64,000 nt of DNA from Nicoletella semolina (GTDB taxonomy: Bacteria; Pseudomonadota; Gammaproteobacteria; Enterobacterales; Pasteurellaceae): positions 62,001 to 126,000 of the forward strand of contig NZ_SLXJ01000005.1 of NCBI RefSeq assembly GCF_004345745.1, given 5' to 3'. The position numbers and the translations under genes were made by a program. Every line of letters starts with the position of its first letter. Position 1 is the first letter of the stretch. Below are positions 48,306 through 56,347 of the stretch, one piece after another. Under the pieces are notes generated by a model, which was not told the DNA's origin, searched no databases, and worked only from the letters and a program-made list of their open reading frames with translations.

Positions 48306-49445
48306 CTATTTTTGGATTTGGCCACGAGTGCCGCCGAAGCCGACAACGTCTTTTCCATCAAATGACACTTTACCACTTACTTCTTCAGCATTTTTGCCAT
48401 AGAAGCCAAGAGAGTATTCTCCCCATTTATAACTTTGTGTTGCATTTGCAGAAATACCAGTTCCAGAAATGGTACCTCGTTCGAGCGTAATATCATTACC
48501 TAACCCAGTAATTGAACCTGAACCCGTTTTATCTGCAAAGTTTACGTTGTAAGATAATTTGCCTTCAATTGGTTCATCAGATCCAGAAAATAATTTGCCT
48601 TCAATTGGTTCATCAGATCCAGAAAAACCAACAATCGTACCGTTAAATGCTTTACCAGAATAAGTCGCACTACCTTGCAATGGCAACGCTTTTTCTTCCG
48701 TGCGAAGACCTTTTACTTGAATTGAGCTATCACGATTATCATCAAAAATATAACCTGTAGAATTATTATAAGATACAAATCCTGAATAATTACCTAATAC
48801 CGCAGAATATGGTTGATTATAAATAACCTGATGAGTACGTTGTTCATTAGTCAATCTATTCGATGTACTACTAGATAACATCGATGTTTTACTTGTTAAT
48901 GAATCTACTGGATAAGAATGATTAGAGATACCTTTAAGGCTTTCCGCTTCTGCAAGCACTTTTTCTTTAAGGAAATTATCTAGTGCAGGTTGCTCTTTAC
49001 CATTGGAAATATCTACATTTTGTTCAGCAAACTCTTTAGCATCACTATCTGATAAGCCTTTTCCTTTTGCAAAGGCAATAAGATCTTTCATTTTTTGTAC
49101 AATACGAGCTTCTTCCTTCGCTCTAGCTTCTGCCTCAGCTTTTTCTCTCGCTTCCTGTTCAGCTTTAGCTTTGGCCTCTGCTTCCGCTCTTGCTTTTGCT
49201 TCTTGTTCAGCTTTAGCTTTGGCCTCTGCTTCCGCTCTTGCTTTTGCTTCCTGTTCAGCTTTAGCTTTGGCTTCTGCTTCCGCTCTTGCTTTTGCTTCTT
49301 GTTCAGCTTTAGCTTTATCTGTTCGTGTCGTTTGTTGTACTTTTGAAATTGGCTTTGTTACATTACCTGAACCGCCGCCACTGCTCCCACAAGCAGTTAA
49401 ACTCAGTAAAATTGTGGCTGCAATAGAAATACGTTTAATAGACAT
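48306..49445 (-). CDS. Slam-dependent surface lipoprotein candidate with coiled-coil stalk
   Basis: Lipobox LTAC places the lipidated Cys at residue 19, followed by a Gly/Ser-rich linker. Residues about 44-120 are an almost pure Ala/Lys/Glu coiled coil made of a 16-residue repeat (KAKAEQEAKARAEAEA). The C-terminus is a beta-barrel of the TbpB/Slam-client type (GFYGKNAEEVSGKVSFDGKDV), preceded by a duplicated 12-residue unit (FSGSDEPIEGKL). Placement directly before a Slam gene supports surface display. The ligand (heme, transferrin or other) cannot be told from sequence. 379 residues; repeat number may vary between strains. Confidence 0.8.
   Translation of the reverse strand: MSIKRISIAATILLSLTACGSSGGGSGNVTKPISKVQQTTRTDKAKAEQEAKARAEAEAKAKAEQEAKARAEAEAKAKAEQEAKARAEAEAKAKAEQEAREKAEAEARAKEEARIVQKMKDLIAFAKGKGLSDSDAKEFAEQNVDISNGKEQPALDNFLKEKVLAEAESLKGISNHSYPVDSLTSKTSMLSSSTSNRLTNEQRTHQVIYNQPYSAVLGNYSGFVSYNNSTGYIFDDNRDSSIQVKGLRTEEKALPLQGSATYSGKAFNGTIVGFSGSDEPIEGKLFSGSDEPIEGKLSYNVNFADKTGSGSITGLGNDITLERGTISGTGISANATQSYKWGEYSLGFYGKNAEEVSGKVSFDGKDVVGFGGTRGQIQK
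48554..48625 (-). repeat. 36-bp tandem duplication in lipoprotein barrel
   Basis: Two adjacent identical 36-bp units encode the in-frame duplicate FSGSDEPIEGKL. It looks like a recent slippage event and leaves the reading frame intact. Confidence 0.85.
49150..49317 (-). repeat. 48-bp tandem repeats encoding coiled-coil stalk
   Basis: Three full 48-bp units (starting 49150, 49198, 49246) plus a half unit, differing at a few bases. Each encodes 16 residues, so copy-number change would lengthen or shorten the stalk without a frameshift. Confidence 0.9.
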
Positions 49446-49533
49446 AGATAGACCTCATTTGATGATTGTAAATACGCTTAAAATTAAAGCCCTTTTAATC
49501 TATACTAATCTCAAAAATAAACCATAAACCACC

Positions 49534-49568
49534 AGTTACAGCCTATTACCTTTTTAGGCGAAGTAACT
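49534..49568. promoter_or_regulatory. Inverted repeat between lipoprotein and XRE regulator
   Basis: AGTTAC/GTAACT outer arms and GCCTA/TAGGC inner arms, just upstream of the regulator start. It could be an operator for the divergent XRE protein or a leader hairpin. Confidence 0.4.
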
Positions 49569-49586
49569 TACCTTAAAAGAGCAATT

Positions 49587-50000
49587 ATGAAAATTAACGA
49601 AAAAATCCGCTATTTACGAGAAACTCGCCGACTTTCACAAGAAGTAATGGCGGAAAAATTAGGAATGTCAGTGACAGGTTATGCCAAAATTGAGCGAGGC
49701 GAGGTGCGTTCAAATTTACCCCGTTTAGAGCAGATCTCTGAAGTATTTGATATGGATATTTGTGAGTTATTATCTTACGGAGATGAGGGGCAGATTTATT
49801 TTCATAATGCGGAAAACGGTTTTAGCAACTCTAATAATTTTCTTACCGTTGGGCATAATAATAGCAACAGCCAAGAAATTGAACGCCTACAACAGCTTTT
49901 AGCTCACAAAGAAGAGTTAATGGCTCAAAAAGATAAACTGATTGAAAGCCTAGAGCGTGAACTTGCCTTATTAAGAAAGCTAACAAGTGGTCAAAGTTAG
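49587..50000 (+). CDS. XRE-family transcriptional regulator
   Basis: Helix-turn-helix protein of the Cro/CI (XRE) type. The N-terminal domain reads KIRYLRETRRLSQEVMAEKL, then GMSVTGYAKIERGEV, the standard recognition-helix layout. After residue 70 comes a polar linker and a C-terminal coiled coil (QEIERLQQLLAHKEELM) that probably dimerises it. It is divergent from the surface-lipoprotein gene with 141 bp between, so control of the lipoprotein/Slam pair is plausible but unproven. Confidence 0.85.
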   Translation: MKINEKIRYLRETRRLSQEVMAEKLGMSVTGYAKIERGEVRSNLPRLEQISEVFDMDICELLSYGDEGQIYFHNAENGFSNSNNFLTVGHNNSNSQEIERLQQLLAHKEELMAQKDKLIESLERELALLRKLTSGQS

Positions 50001-50188
50001 ATATATTTTGGTATGTTTGGCTAAATACCCACTGATTTATATGATTTATAGGTGGGAAACGCCTATATCTAGACTTCTGTAAAAATTTCGCAAGAACTGA
50101 CCGCTTGCAATACAGCGTGAACTCGAACACATTTTATGCAAATTCTGATTGTATTTTATTTTTAATGCTTTAGACTATGACAACGTTT

Positions 50189-50274
50189 TAGTCGGGGTGC
50201 TTTGTGAACAACGGTTCAAAAAGCTGAGATGATACCCGTGAACCTGATACAGCTAACACTGACGTAGGAAACTA
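50189..50274 (+). promoter_or_regulatory. TPP riboswitch (THI element)
   Basis: Conserved blocks in order: GGGGTGC, GCTGAGAT, ATACCCGTGAACCTGAT, CTAACACTGACGTAGGAAACTA, with TAGT/ACTA closing P1. A possible promoter, TTGTAT (50149) with TAGACT 16 nt on, lies just upstream. It controls tenA-thiM-thiD-thiE. Confidence 0.95.
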
Positions 50275-50295
50275 ATATGCCAATCATAATCTGCT

Positions 50296-50316
50296 ACGGC
50301 TTTTCGCCGTTTTATT
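50296..50316 (+). terminator. First hairpin after TPP riboswitch
   Basis: ACGGC/GCCGT with loop TTTTC, then TTTATT. A short stem 22 nt after the aptamer; probably part of the expression platform. Confidence 0.6.
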
Positions 50317-50381
50317 CATTATCTGTCTTCTTTCTTAGTTCTTGTACGCAAGATTTCTATTATAAACAGCACTGATTAACG

Positions 50382-50426
50382 CCGCACATTCTTGCCAATC
50401 TTGGTAATAAAATGTGCGGTTTTTTT
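50382..50426 (+). terminator. Second, stronger terminator in the tenA leader
   Basis: CCGCACATT pairs with AATGTGCGG (9 bp), with a smaller CCAA/TTGG stem inside the loop, followed by seven T. It lies 33 bp before tenA and would end transcription unless an alternative fold prevents it. Confidence 0.8.
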
Positions 50427-50458
50427 GTATTTCATCAATCAATCCATAAGAGGCAATT

Positions 50459-51115
50459 ATGTCTATTTTTCAACAACTGGTTCAACATTCACAACCCCAT
50501 TGGACACAATATATTCAGCACGATTTTGTACAGGGGATCGCAACAGGCACGTTACCTAAAGCCGCCTTTCAACACTATTTGAAACAAGATTATCGCTATC
50601 TGTTTCAATATAGCCGAGCGTTGTCATTGGGGATTTTTAAAGCCGATAATTTTGCTCAAATGGCACAAGCAAATGAAGCAATTAGCATATTGCTGAAAGA
50701 AATCAATGTGCATTTGCAATTTTGCCAACAGTGGGGCATTGCGGAATCTGAGGTGTTTGCAACAGAAGAATCTTTCGCCTGTATTGCCTATACACGTTAT
50801 GTGCTGGATTGTGGAATAAACGGAGGGCTGGCAGAGCTGTATGCTGCCTTACTACCTTGTGCTGCAGGCTATGCGGAAATTGGGCGTTGGATTAAAAACA
50901 GTGGAATAAGTGCTGAAAATAATCCTTATCAAGCGTGGATTGACGCTTATGCAGCAGACGATTTTCAAGCGGGTGTACAGAAGATGATTTACTTATTTGA
51001 GTCCGTTTGTTGTCAATTAAACGAAAAGCAATTACAGAATTTACAAACGATTTTTACCACTGCAACCAAAATGGAGATCGCGTTTTGGCAGATGGGCTTA
51101 GATTTAACCCTTTAA
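50459..51115 (+). CDS. tenA: Aminopyrimidine aminohydrolase TenA (thiaminase II)
   Basis: Salvages thiamine breakdown products to HMP. The all-helical TenA fold is shown by QDYRYLFQYSRALSLG, the Cys-containing FACIAYTRYVLDCG and ALLPCAAGYAEIG, the latter two lining the active site, and the C-terminal MEIAFWQMGL. 218 residues. It is the first gene after the TPP riboswitch; three salvage kinase/synthase genes follow. Confidence 0.94.
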   Translation: MSIFQQLVQHSQPHWTQYIQHDFVQGIATGTLPKAAFQHYLKQDYRYLFQYSRALSLGIFKADNFAQMAQANEAISILLKEINVHLQFCQQWGIAESEVFATEESFACIAYTRYVLDCGINGGLAELYAALLPCAAGYAEIGRWIKNSGISAENNPYQAWIDAYAADDFQAGVQKMIYLFESVCCQLNEKQLQNLQTIFTTATKMEIAFWQMGLDLTL

Positions 51116-51140
51116 CGACTTTACTCAATAGGAGAAAAAA

Positions 51141-51941
51141 ATGAAATCACGTTTTTTAAAACAAGTTCGCCAGCAAAATCCGCTGGTACATAATATTACC
51201 AATATTGTTGCGGCGAATTTTGCTGCAAATGGGCTATTAGCAATCGGTGCTTCTCCTTTGATGTCCAACTCTATAGAGGAAATGGAAGAAATTGCACGTT
51301 TTAGCCAAGTGTTGGTGATCAATATCGGCACGTTACTCGGTAATGATGTTGAGGCTATGCTCTTGGCAGGTAAAACAGCAAATAAAGTCGGCATTCCTGT
51401 GGTGTTAGATCCTGTTGCGGTGGGGGCTACCCAATTTCGCCGAGAAACGGTCAAGCGGTTACTTAATGAGATCAAATTTACCTTAATTCGTGGTAACGCA
51501 GGTGAAATTGCCGCGTTAGCTGGCGTACAATGGGAAGCAAAAGGGGTGGACGCTGGGAGCGGTCAGGGCGATGTCGCAGCATTAGCAAAGAAAGCTGCTC
51601 ACGACTATCGTTGTATCGTGGCATTAAGTGGCGAGATTGATGTGATTAGCGATGGCTCTCAAGTGGTCAAAATTGCTAATGGCACGCCGATGTTCCCTAA
51701 AATTACGGCGTCAGGCTGCTTACTTGGGGCGATTTGTGGGGCGTTTTTAGCCGTTGCAAAGTCAGATAACTATTTTGATGCGACCTTGGAAGCTTGTGCA
51801 ACTTATGCCATTGCAGGAGAACGGGCAGCGGCCTCATTAAATCCAACAGAGTTTGGTCAATTTGAAGTGGGTTTGCTGGATAATCTAGGCGGTATCTCGC
51901 CTGAAATGATTGAGCAGTATGCAAGGATTACTTATGCCTAA
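51141..51941 (+). CDS. thiM: Hydroxyethylthiazole kinase
   Basis: Phosphorylates thiazole alcohol for thiamine salvage. [21 protein letters not shown] at the N-terminus and the ribokinase-fold motif [14 protein letters not shown] with the active-site Cys are present. 266 residues. ATG 51141 follows TAGGAG. The end overlaps thiD by 8 bp. Confidence 0.95.
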   Translation: MKSRFLKQVRQQNPLVHNITNIVAANFAANGLLAIGASPLMSNSIEEMEEIARFSQVLVINIGTLLGNDVEAMLLAGKTANKVGIPVVLDPVAVGATQFRRETVKRLLNEIKFTLIRGNAGEIAALAGVQWEAKGVDAGSGQGDVAALAKKAAHDYRCIVALSGEIDVISDGSQVVKIANGTPMFPKITASGCLLGAICGAFLAVAKSDNYFDATLEACATYAIAGERAAASLNPTEFGQFEVGLLDNLGGISPEMIEQYARITYA

Positions 51942-52779
51942 TTTATCTCAGCCGTCTCAAATTTCCCAGTTTTGCAATACTCCTCAAGCACTCACCATTG
52001 CAGGCTCTGATAGCGGAGGCGGTGCGGGCATTCAAGCGGATCTCAAAACGTTTCAAATGCGAAAAGTATTTGGTACATCAGTGATTACCGCAGTAACGGC
52101 TCAGAATAGTTTAGGCGTATTTGATATTCATGCCGTGCCATTAAAAACTGTCGAAGCACAATTGAAAGCCATCGCTGACGATTTTCAGATTTCAGCCTTT
52201 AAAATCGGTATGCTCGGCAATGCTGAAACCATTATCGGCGTAGCGAGTATGCTCAAAAAGTTAGATTTTAGACAACTCGTCCTCGATCCTGTCATGGTGG
52301 CGAAAGGTGGTGCGGCATTACTTGAGAGCGAGGCAATTTACGCATTAAGAGAGTATTTGCTGCCGCTTGCAATGGTTATCACCCCCAATCTCCCTGAAGC
52401 AAAAGCATTGACAGGTGTAGAAATTATTGATGATCAGACCGCTAGTCTTGCCGCTCACATATTACAAGAACAAGGGGTAAAAAATGTGGTGATTAAAGGT
52501 GGTCATTTAGCACATTCCCAAAGTGCAGTCTGCCGAGATTGGGTCTTTACCCCAGAGGCACAATTCGTGTTAGATAGCCCTCGTTATTCTACACGTCATA
52601 CACACGGCACAGGCTGCACATTTTCTGCTTGTCTCACTGCAGAATTAGCCAAAGGAAAAGCGGTCAGTTCTGCGGTAAAAATTGCAAAAGATTTTATTAC
52701 GCAAGCCATTGCTCAACCGCTTAATATAGGACAAGGACACGGTCCAACTAACCATTGGGCCTATCAGGAGGAAATATGA
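51934..52779 (+). CDS. thiD: Hydroxymethylpyrimidine (phosphate) kinase
   Basis: Two-step kinase that makes [23 protein letters not shown] near the N-terminus, [10 protein letters not shown] in the middle and the anion-hole segment [17 protein letters not shown] are typical. ATG 51934 has an AAGGA site and overlaps thiM by 8 bp; an upstream ATG at 51910 is possible but less likely. The TGA overlaps the thiE ATG. Confidence 0.95.
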   Translation: MPNLSQPSQISQFCNTPQALTIAGSDSGGGAGIQADLKTFQMRKVFGTSVITAVTAQNSLGVFDIHAVPLKTVEAQLKAIADDFQISAFKIGMLGNAETIIGVASMLKKLDFRQLVLDPVMVAKGGAALLESEAIYALREYLLPLAMVITPNLPEAKALTGVEIIDDQTASLAAHILQEQGVKNVVIKGGHLAHSQSAVCRDWVFTPEAQFVLDSPRYSTRHTHGTGCTFSACLTAELAKGKAVSSAVKIAKDFITQAIAQPLNIGQGHGPTNHWAYQEEI

Positions 52780-53474
52780 ATACCACTACAAATAAAACCG
52801 ATCAACTCAATGTTAATATCCGTAAAATGCTCTCGCTCTATTTTGTCGCAGGCTCACAGGATTGCCCTCGACCAACAAACGATCGTGCAGCGAATTTGTT
52901 GCACGTTCTAGAACAGGCATTGATAGCAGGAATTCGTTGTTTTCAATTTCGAGATAAAGGGGCAAACTCATTAGAAAGTATGCCAGAGAAACAGCGAGAA
53001 TTGGCACGACAATGTCGTGATTTATGTCGAAAATATCAAATTCCATTCATTATGAATGACAGCCTACCGCTGGCCTTAGCCCTAGAAGCTGATGGTATTC
53101 ATATTGGACAACACGATATGTCGCCTAGTGAAATTCGTAAACAATGCCCACCGCCCTTTATTATTGGGCTTTCTACTCATTCACTTGATGAAATTGGCTA
53201 CGCTGAATCGCTGCCTGAAGTGGATTATTGCGGTTTTGGTCCTATTTTCCCAACCCAATCAAAAGCCAATCACAGCCCACCGATTGGACTAGAACTTATT
53301 AAGGCGGTTCGCCAAGCAGGAATCACAAAACCTATCGTGTGCATTGGTGGCGTGAAACCTGAACACGTTGTTTATCTCCGCCAAAATGGTGCAGATGGCA
53401 TTGCTGTCGTGAGTGCAATCAGCCAAGCTGATGATGTTGCTCAAGCGGTTAAATTACTAGGAAAATCCGCATAA
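52776..53474 (+). CDS. thiE: Thiamine-phosphate synthase
   Basis: Joins HMP-PP and thiazole phosphate. Seen: QFRDKG, the Asn-Asp of FIMNDSLPLAL, IHIGQHDM, GFGPIFPTQSKAN and VCIGGVKPEH. ATG 52776 overlaps the thiD stop (ATGA) and has AGGAGG in front. It ends the tenA-thiM-thiD-thiE operon. No ThiC/ThiG genes are nearby, so the set looks like a salvage pathway. Confidence 0.95.
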   Translation: MNTTTNKTDQLNVNIRKMLSLYFVAGSQDCPRPTNDRAANLLHVLEQALIAGIRCFQFRDKGANSLESMPEKQRELARQCRDLCRKYQIPFIMNDSLPLALALEADGIHIGQHDMSPSEIRKQCPPPFIIGLSTHSLDEIGYAESLPEVDYCGFGPIFPTQSKANHSPPIGLELIKAVRQAGITKPIVCIGGVKPEHVVYLRQNGADGIAVVSAISQADDVAQAVKLLGKSA

Positions 53475-53477
53475 AAA

Positions 53478-53496
53478 ATCGCCACAGAGTGGCGAT
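53478..53496 (+). terminator. Hairpin after thiE
   Basis: ATCGCCAC and GTGGCGAT are perfect 8-bp arms around AGA, 3 bp after the thiE stop. The T tract is poor (AATCATT), so it may act as a 3' stabiliser more than a terminator. Confidence 0.5.
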
Positions 53497-53501
53497 AATC
53501 A

Positions 53502-53651
53502 TTGAAATTTATAGTGTCGCCATTATCTGGTGGTGAAATATACTCATCTACAACTGAAATTGTAGAAAAATATACACCTTATGTTTTCTCTGAAGGGGTC
53601 GGTGCAACAATGATAGGAACGTTCAATTTCAGTATAATTCATCAGGGTTAG
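53502..53651 (+). CDS. Small unknown reading frame at prophage left edge
   Basis: 49 codons from TTG 53502 (or GTG 53514) with protein-like composition (GGEIYSSTTEIVEKYTPYVF). No clear ribosome-binding site and no family recognised. It may be a gene fragment left at the junction between the thiamine operon and the prophage-derived region. Confidence 0.3.
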   Translation: MKFIVSPLSGGEIYSSTTEIVEKYTPYVFSEGVGATMIGTFNFSIIHQG

Positions 53652-53697
53652 CCACTGGTGGCGAATTTTCAAATATTGAAAGAAAGGTAACATTCAA

Positions 53698-54282
53698 ATG
53701 AAGAAATGGCTGTTTTCGTTTAGTCTTGCTTGTTTTTGTATGCTTGGGTATCAAGTATTCCGAGACTATCAAATATATAGGACGCATCTTGCTCATATTG
53801 ATGTTATTTTATCGTCGCCAGATTCAGAGCGTTACTATCAGAATTTGACAGAGCAGAATATAGCTCTAACAAAACTCATTCAATACAACGAAAATCGCCT
53901 TTTACCTAATTTTTGGCAGGAGTGGTATCTTTGGCGTAAACTAAGTATTCTACCTATATTACAACAGCCTGATAGACATCAGGAGATGCTATCCCTGTCT
54001 TACAAAATGTATGAAAAAACCAATAAGAATTTTTATTTATGGACGTATTGTTTATTGCTAGAACGAGTTGAAAAAGCAGATCTAGATTGCTATCGGAAAT
54101 CCTTAATGGAATTAAAAAAACAGAAAGAATACTTTACTCGTGCGGAGTATTGGTTAATGGCTACTGCTGTGAATGATGTTGATTTAGAGCTAAATAAATC
54201 TCGATTATTGAGTGAGCAAAATAACCTTATTGAGCTTGTACTTCAAGATAGGAAGCAAACATTGAGAAATATGTTTCCATAG
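53698..54282 (+). CDS. Unknown protein with N-terminal membrane segment
   Basis: 194 residues; not recognised. Residues 4-22 form a hydrophobic helix after MKK (signal anchor or uncleaved signal), the rest being polar, helical and rich in Tyr, Leu and Lys. ATG 53698 follows GAAAGAAAGG. It stands between the thiamine operon and gpW and is followed by a hairpin terminator, so it may be a stand-alone accessory gene at the prophage edge. Confidence 0.6.
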   Translation: MKKWLFSFSLACFCMLGYQVFRDYQIYRTHLAHIDVILSSPDSERYYQNLTEQNIALTKLIQYNENRLLPNFWQEWYLWRKLSILPILQQPDRHQEMLSLSYKMYEKTNKNFYLWTYCLLLERVEKADLDCYRKSLMELKKQKEYFTRAEYWLMATAVNDVDLELNKSRLLSEQNNLIELVLQDRKQTLRNMFP

Positions 54283-54300
54283 TAGATATACCTCAAACCA

Positions 54301-54331
54301 ACCGCTTGTAGAAATACAGGCGGTTTTTTAT
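54301..54331 (+). terminator. Terminator built on an uptake sequence (copy 1)
   Basis: ACCGCTTGTA and TACAGGCGGT arms around GAAA, then six T. The left arm carries the complement of the ACAAGCGGT uptake core. The 31-bp block recurs exactly at 63523-63553. Confidence 0.85.
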
Positions 54332-54341
54332 TGGAGTAAAA

Positions 54342-54566
54342 ATGAGTCTGTATACTATTGATGAACTCAAACAAAAAATCCGACAGCTAGACGAGAAAAT
54401 CGAGACTGCCCAATCACAGGTCAGCTTTAATGGGCGGTCTGTTTCGTATCAGGTGGCGGAATACACCAAACAGCGTGATCGCTATCAAATAATGCTGGAT
54501 GAGCAGCTTGCAACTAGCGGTCAGAAAGTGCGAAAACATCGCATAAAGTACGCAAATTTTATCTAA
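54342..54566 (+). CDS. gpW-like head-tail joining protein
   Basis: 74-residue protein with the gpW plan: an N-terminal helix (IDELKQKIRQLDEKIE), the FNGRSVSYQ beta segment and a second helix. In lambda, gpW plugs the portal after packaging and lets the tail attach. It lies before the portal gene, as W does in lambda. Normally a large terminase gene would come just before; here an unrelated gene does. Confidence 0.75.
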   Translation: MSLYTIDELKQKIRQLDEKIETAQSQVSFNGRSVSYQVAEYTKQRDRYQIMLDEQLATSGQKVRKHRIKYANFI

Positions 54567-54573
54567 AAACAAA

Positions 54574-54605
54574 CCCCAAGAGCGGCAAACTCTTGGGGTT
54601 TTTCT
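54574..54605 (+). terminator. Terminator after gpW
   Basis: CCCCAAGAG/CTCTTGGGG, 9-bp stem around 7 nt, then TTTTTCT. A similar unit is at 63112-63143. Confidence 0.85.
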
Positions 54606-54680
54606 TTACCCATTAAGTAGGAATGAATAAAGAATATGGTTAAGTATAACCCAAAACATCAAGTAAAGGTAGGTGGAAAA

Positions 54681-54794
54681 ATGAGTGAGAATGCAGCAGA
54701 TAAAGTCGGTAATAAATTAGCTAATGCCGCAATTATTGCAGCAGTTGGTTTTGCGATTGGTGCAGCTTGTTTTGGAATTAGCTTTTTAATATAG
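54681..54794 (+). CDS. Small membrane protein, 37 aa
   Basis: MSENAADKVGNKLANA followed by a single hydrophobic helix rich in Ala, Gly and Ile (AAIIAAVGFAIGAACFGI). GTAGGTGGAAAA provides a ribosome-binding site. The N-terminus resembles MSEQGADKAGKD at 63245, so there are two related mini-genes in this prophage, each after a CCCCAA/TTGGGG terminator. The function is unknown. Confidence 0.55.
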   Translation: MSENAADKVGNKLANAAIIAAVGFAIGAACFGISFLI

Positions 54795-54805
54795 AGGTCG
54801 TAACG

Positions 54806-56305
54806 ATGAACCTACTTGAAAAAACCATTGCTACCTTGTCTCCGAAATGGGCAGTAAAACGTTCACAAAGTCGCTATGTGCTGAATACTTATGAGGCGGC
54901 ATTACCAAGCCGAACGCACAAGGCACAACGAGAGGGCAAAGGAGCAAATACCACAGTTCGCCAAAGTGCGGTCAGCCTGAGAGAACAGGCGCGTGCGTTA
55001 GATCAAAATCACGATATTGTGATAGGCATTCTGGATAAAATGGAAGAACGGGTGATTGGCTCAAAGGGCATTCACATTGAGCCACAACCGCTCACATTGT
55101 CAGGTGATGTTCACGAAGCACTGGCAGAGCAAATTCGCAAACTTTGGGCAGAATGGTCCGTGAAACCTGATGTAACAGGCTTATATACCCGCCCTTTGTT
55201 GGAAAGAATGCTACTTCGTACTTGGCTACGAGACGGCGAGGTGTTTGTTCAGTTGGTTAAAGGAAAAGTAGCAGGATTAGAGCACGGCTCGCCAGTCGCC
55301 TTTTCACTTGAAGCCTTAGAGCCTGATTTTGTGCCAATGCAGACGGACGAAGCTAAAAATGGCTTAGTGCAAGGCGTATTTCTCAATGCGTGGCGAAAAC
55401 CGACCGCTTACCAAGTCTATTTAGACAATCCGCAAGAAAGTCCAGCAGTATACGGAAGAATAAAGACCGTATCGGCTGAAAATATGTTGCATCTTGCCTT
55501 TCGTAAACGGTTACATCAAGTCCGTGGCGTGAGTATGTTACACGGTGTGATTGTGCGTTTAGCGGATTTGAAAGAATATGAGGAAAGTGAACGAGTAGCG
55601 GCACGTATTGCCGCTGCGATGACGATGTATATCAAAAAAGGCGATGCGGCTCTTTATGATGAGGAAAGCAATAGTGATGGCGAGCGGCTGTTTGATATTG
55701 CCCCTGGTGCGGTGATTGATGATTTAAAGCCAGGTGAAGACATCGGATTAATCCATTCCAACCGCCCAAATACAGGGCTAGAGTCGTTTAGAAATGGACA
55801 ATTACGAGCGGCGGCAGCTGGTACACGCTCTAGCTATTCCAGTATTGCTCGAGATTATAACGGCACCTATTCGGCTCAACGACAAGAGCTAGTTGAAAGT
55901 TTTGAAGGCTATGCGGTATTGCAAGATGCCTTTGTTGCCGCTATCAGCCGTCCGATTTATCGAGAATGGCTAAAAATGGCAATAGCTTCACAGGCGATCG
56001 AGATTCCACCAGATATTGACGAAAAGTCGCTATTTAATGCGGTTTATTCAGGACCTGTTATGCCGTGGATAGATCCAATCAAAGAAGCCAATGCGTGGAA
56101 AGAACGAATCAAAGGCGGCTTAGCGACCGAAGGGCAGGCAATCCGAGCCAGTGGCAATAATCCTGCTGAGGTGAAACGGCAACGAATTGTGGAAATTAAA
56201 GAAAATGGGCGTGAGGGCTTGAAATTTGACACTGATTTAACCAATACGCAAATTCAGCCTAAACAGAACACAGCACAAAACGAAAACAACAATGAATCCG
56301 ACTAG
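54806..56305 (+). CDS. Phage portal protein, lambda gpB family
   Basis: Forms the dodecameric portal ring through which DNA passes. Seen: N-terminal YEAALPSR, then SLREQARALDQNHDIVIGIL, ALEPDFVP, LHLAFRKRLHQVRGVS and SSYSSIARDYNGTYSAQRQEL, all typical of the lambda portal family. 499 residues appear complete. ATG 54806 follows AGAGGTCG. The protease-capsid fusion gene is 42 bp downstream, with a terminator hairpin across the stop codon. Confidence 0.9.
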   Translation: MNLLEKTIATLSPKWAVKRSQSRYVLNTYEAALPSRTHKAQREGKGANTTVRQSAVSLREQARALDQNHDIVIGILDKMEERVIGSKGIHIEPQPLTLSGDVHEALAEQIRKLWAEWSVKPDVTGLYTRPLLERMLLRTWLRDGEVFVQLVKGKVAGLEHGSPVAFSLEALEPDFVPMQTDEAKNGLVQGVFLNAWRKPTAYQVYLDNPQESPAVYGRIKTVSAENMLHLAFRKRLHQVRGVSMLHGVIVRLADLKEYEESERVAARIAAAMTMYIKKGDAALYDEESNSDGERLFDIAPGAVIDDLKPGEDIGLIHSNRPNTGLESFRNGQLRAAAAGTRSSYSSIARDYNGTYSAQRQELVESFEGYAVLQDAFVAAISRPIYREWLKMAIASQAIEIPPDIDEKSLFNAVYSGPVMPWIDPIKEANAWKERIKGGLATEGQAIRASGNNPAEVKRQRIVEIKENGREGLKFDTDLTNTQIQPKQNTAQNENNNESD

Positions 56306-56322
56306 AAATGGTCGGTTTTTTT
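56298..56322 (+). terminator. Terminator overlapping the portal stop codon
   Basis: CCGAC/GTCGG stem with an 8-nt loop and seven T. The stem begins inside the last portal codons. Confidence 0.65.
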
Positions 56323-56347
56323 ATACCTAAATTCAACAGGAGAAACT

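Noticed and set aside
49150-49317. Regular 48-bp repeats considered as CRISPR
   Set aside because: Units are contiguous without spacers and encode an in-frame coiled coil.
49003-49527. Long plus-strand open frame (174 codons) with Ala/Ser repeats opposite the surface lipoprotein
   Set aside because: It is the antisense of the 48-bp coiled-coil repeats; the minus-strand protein has a lipobox, a barrel and a Slam partner.
53698-54341. Small or large terminase upstream of gpW
   Set aside because: The only gene there has an N-terminal membrane helix and no Walker or nuclease motif; a terminase appears to be absent.
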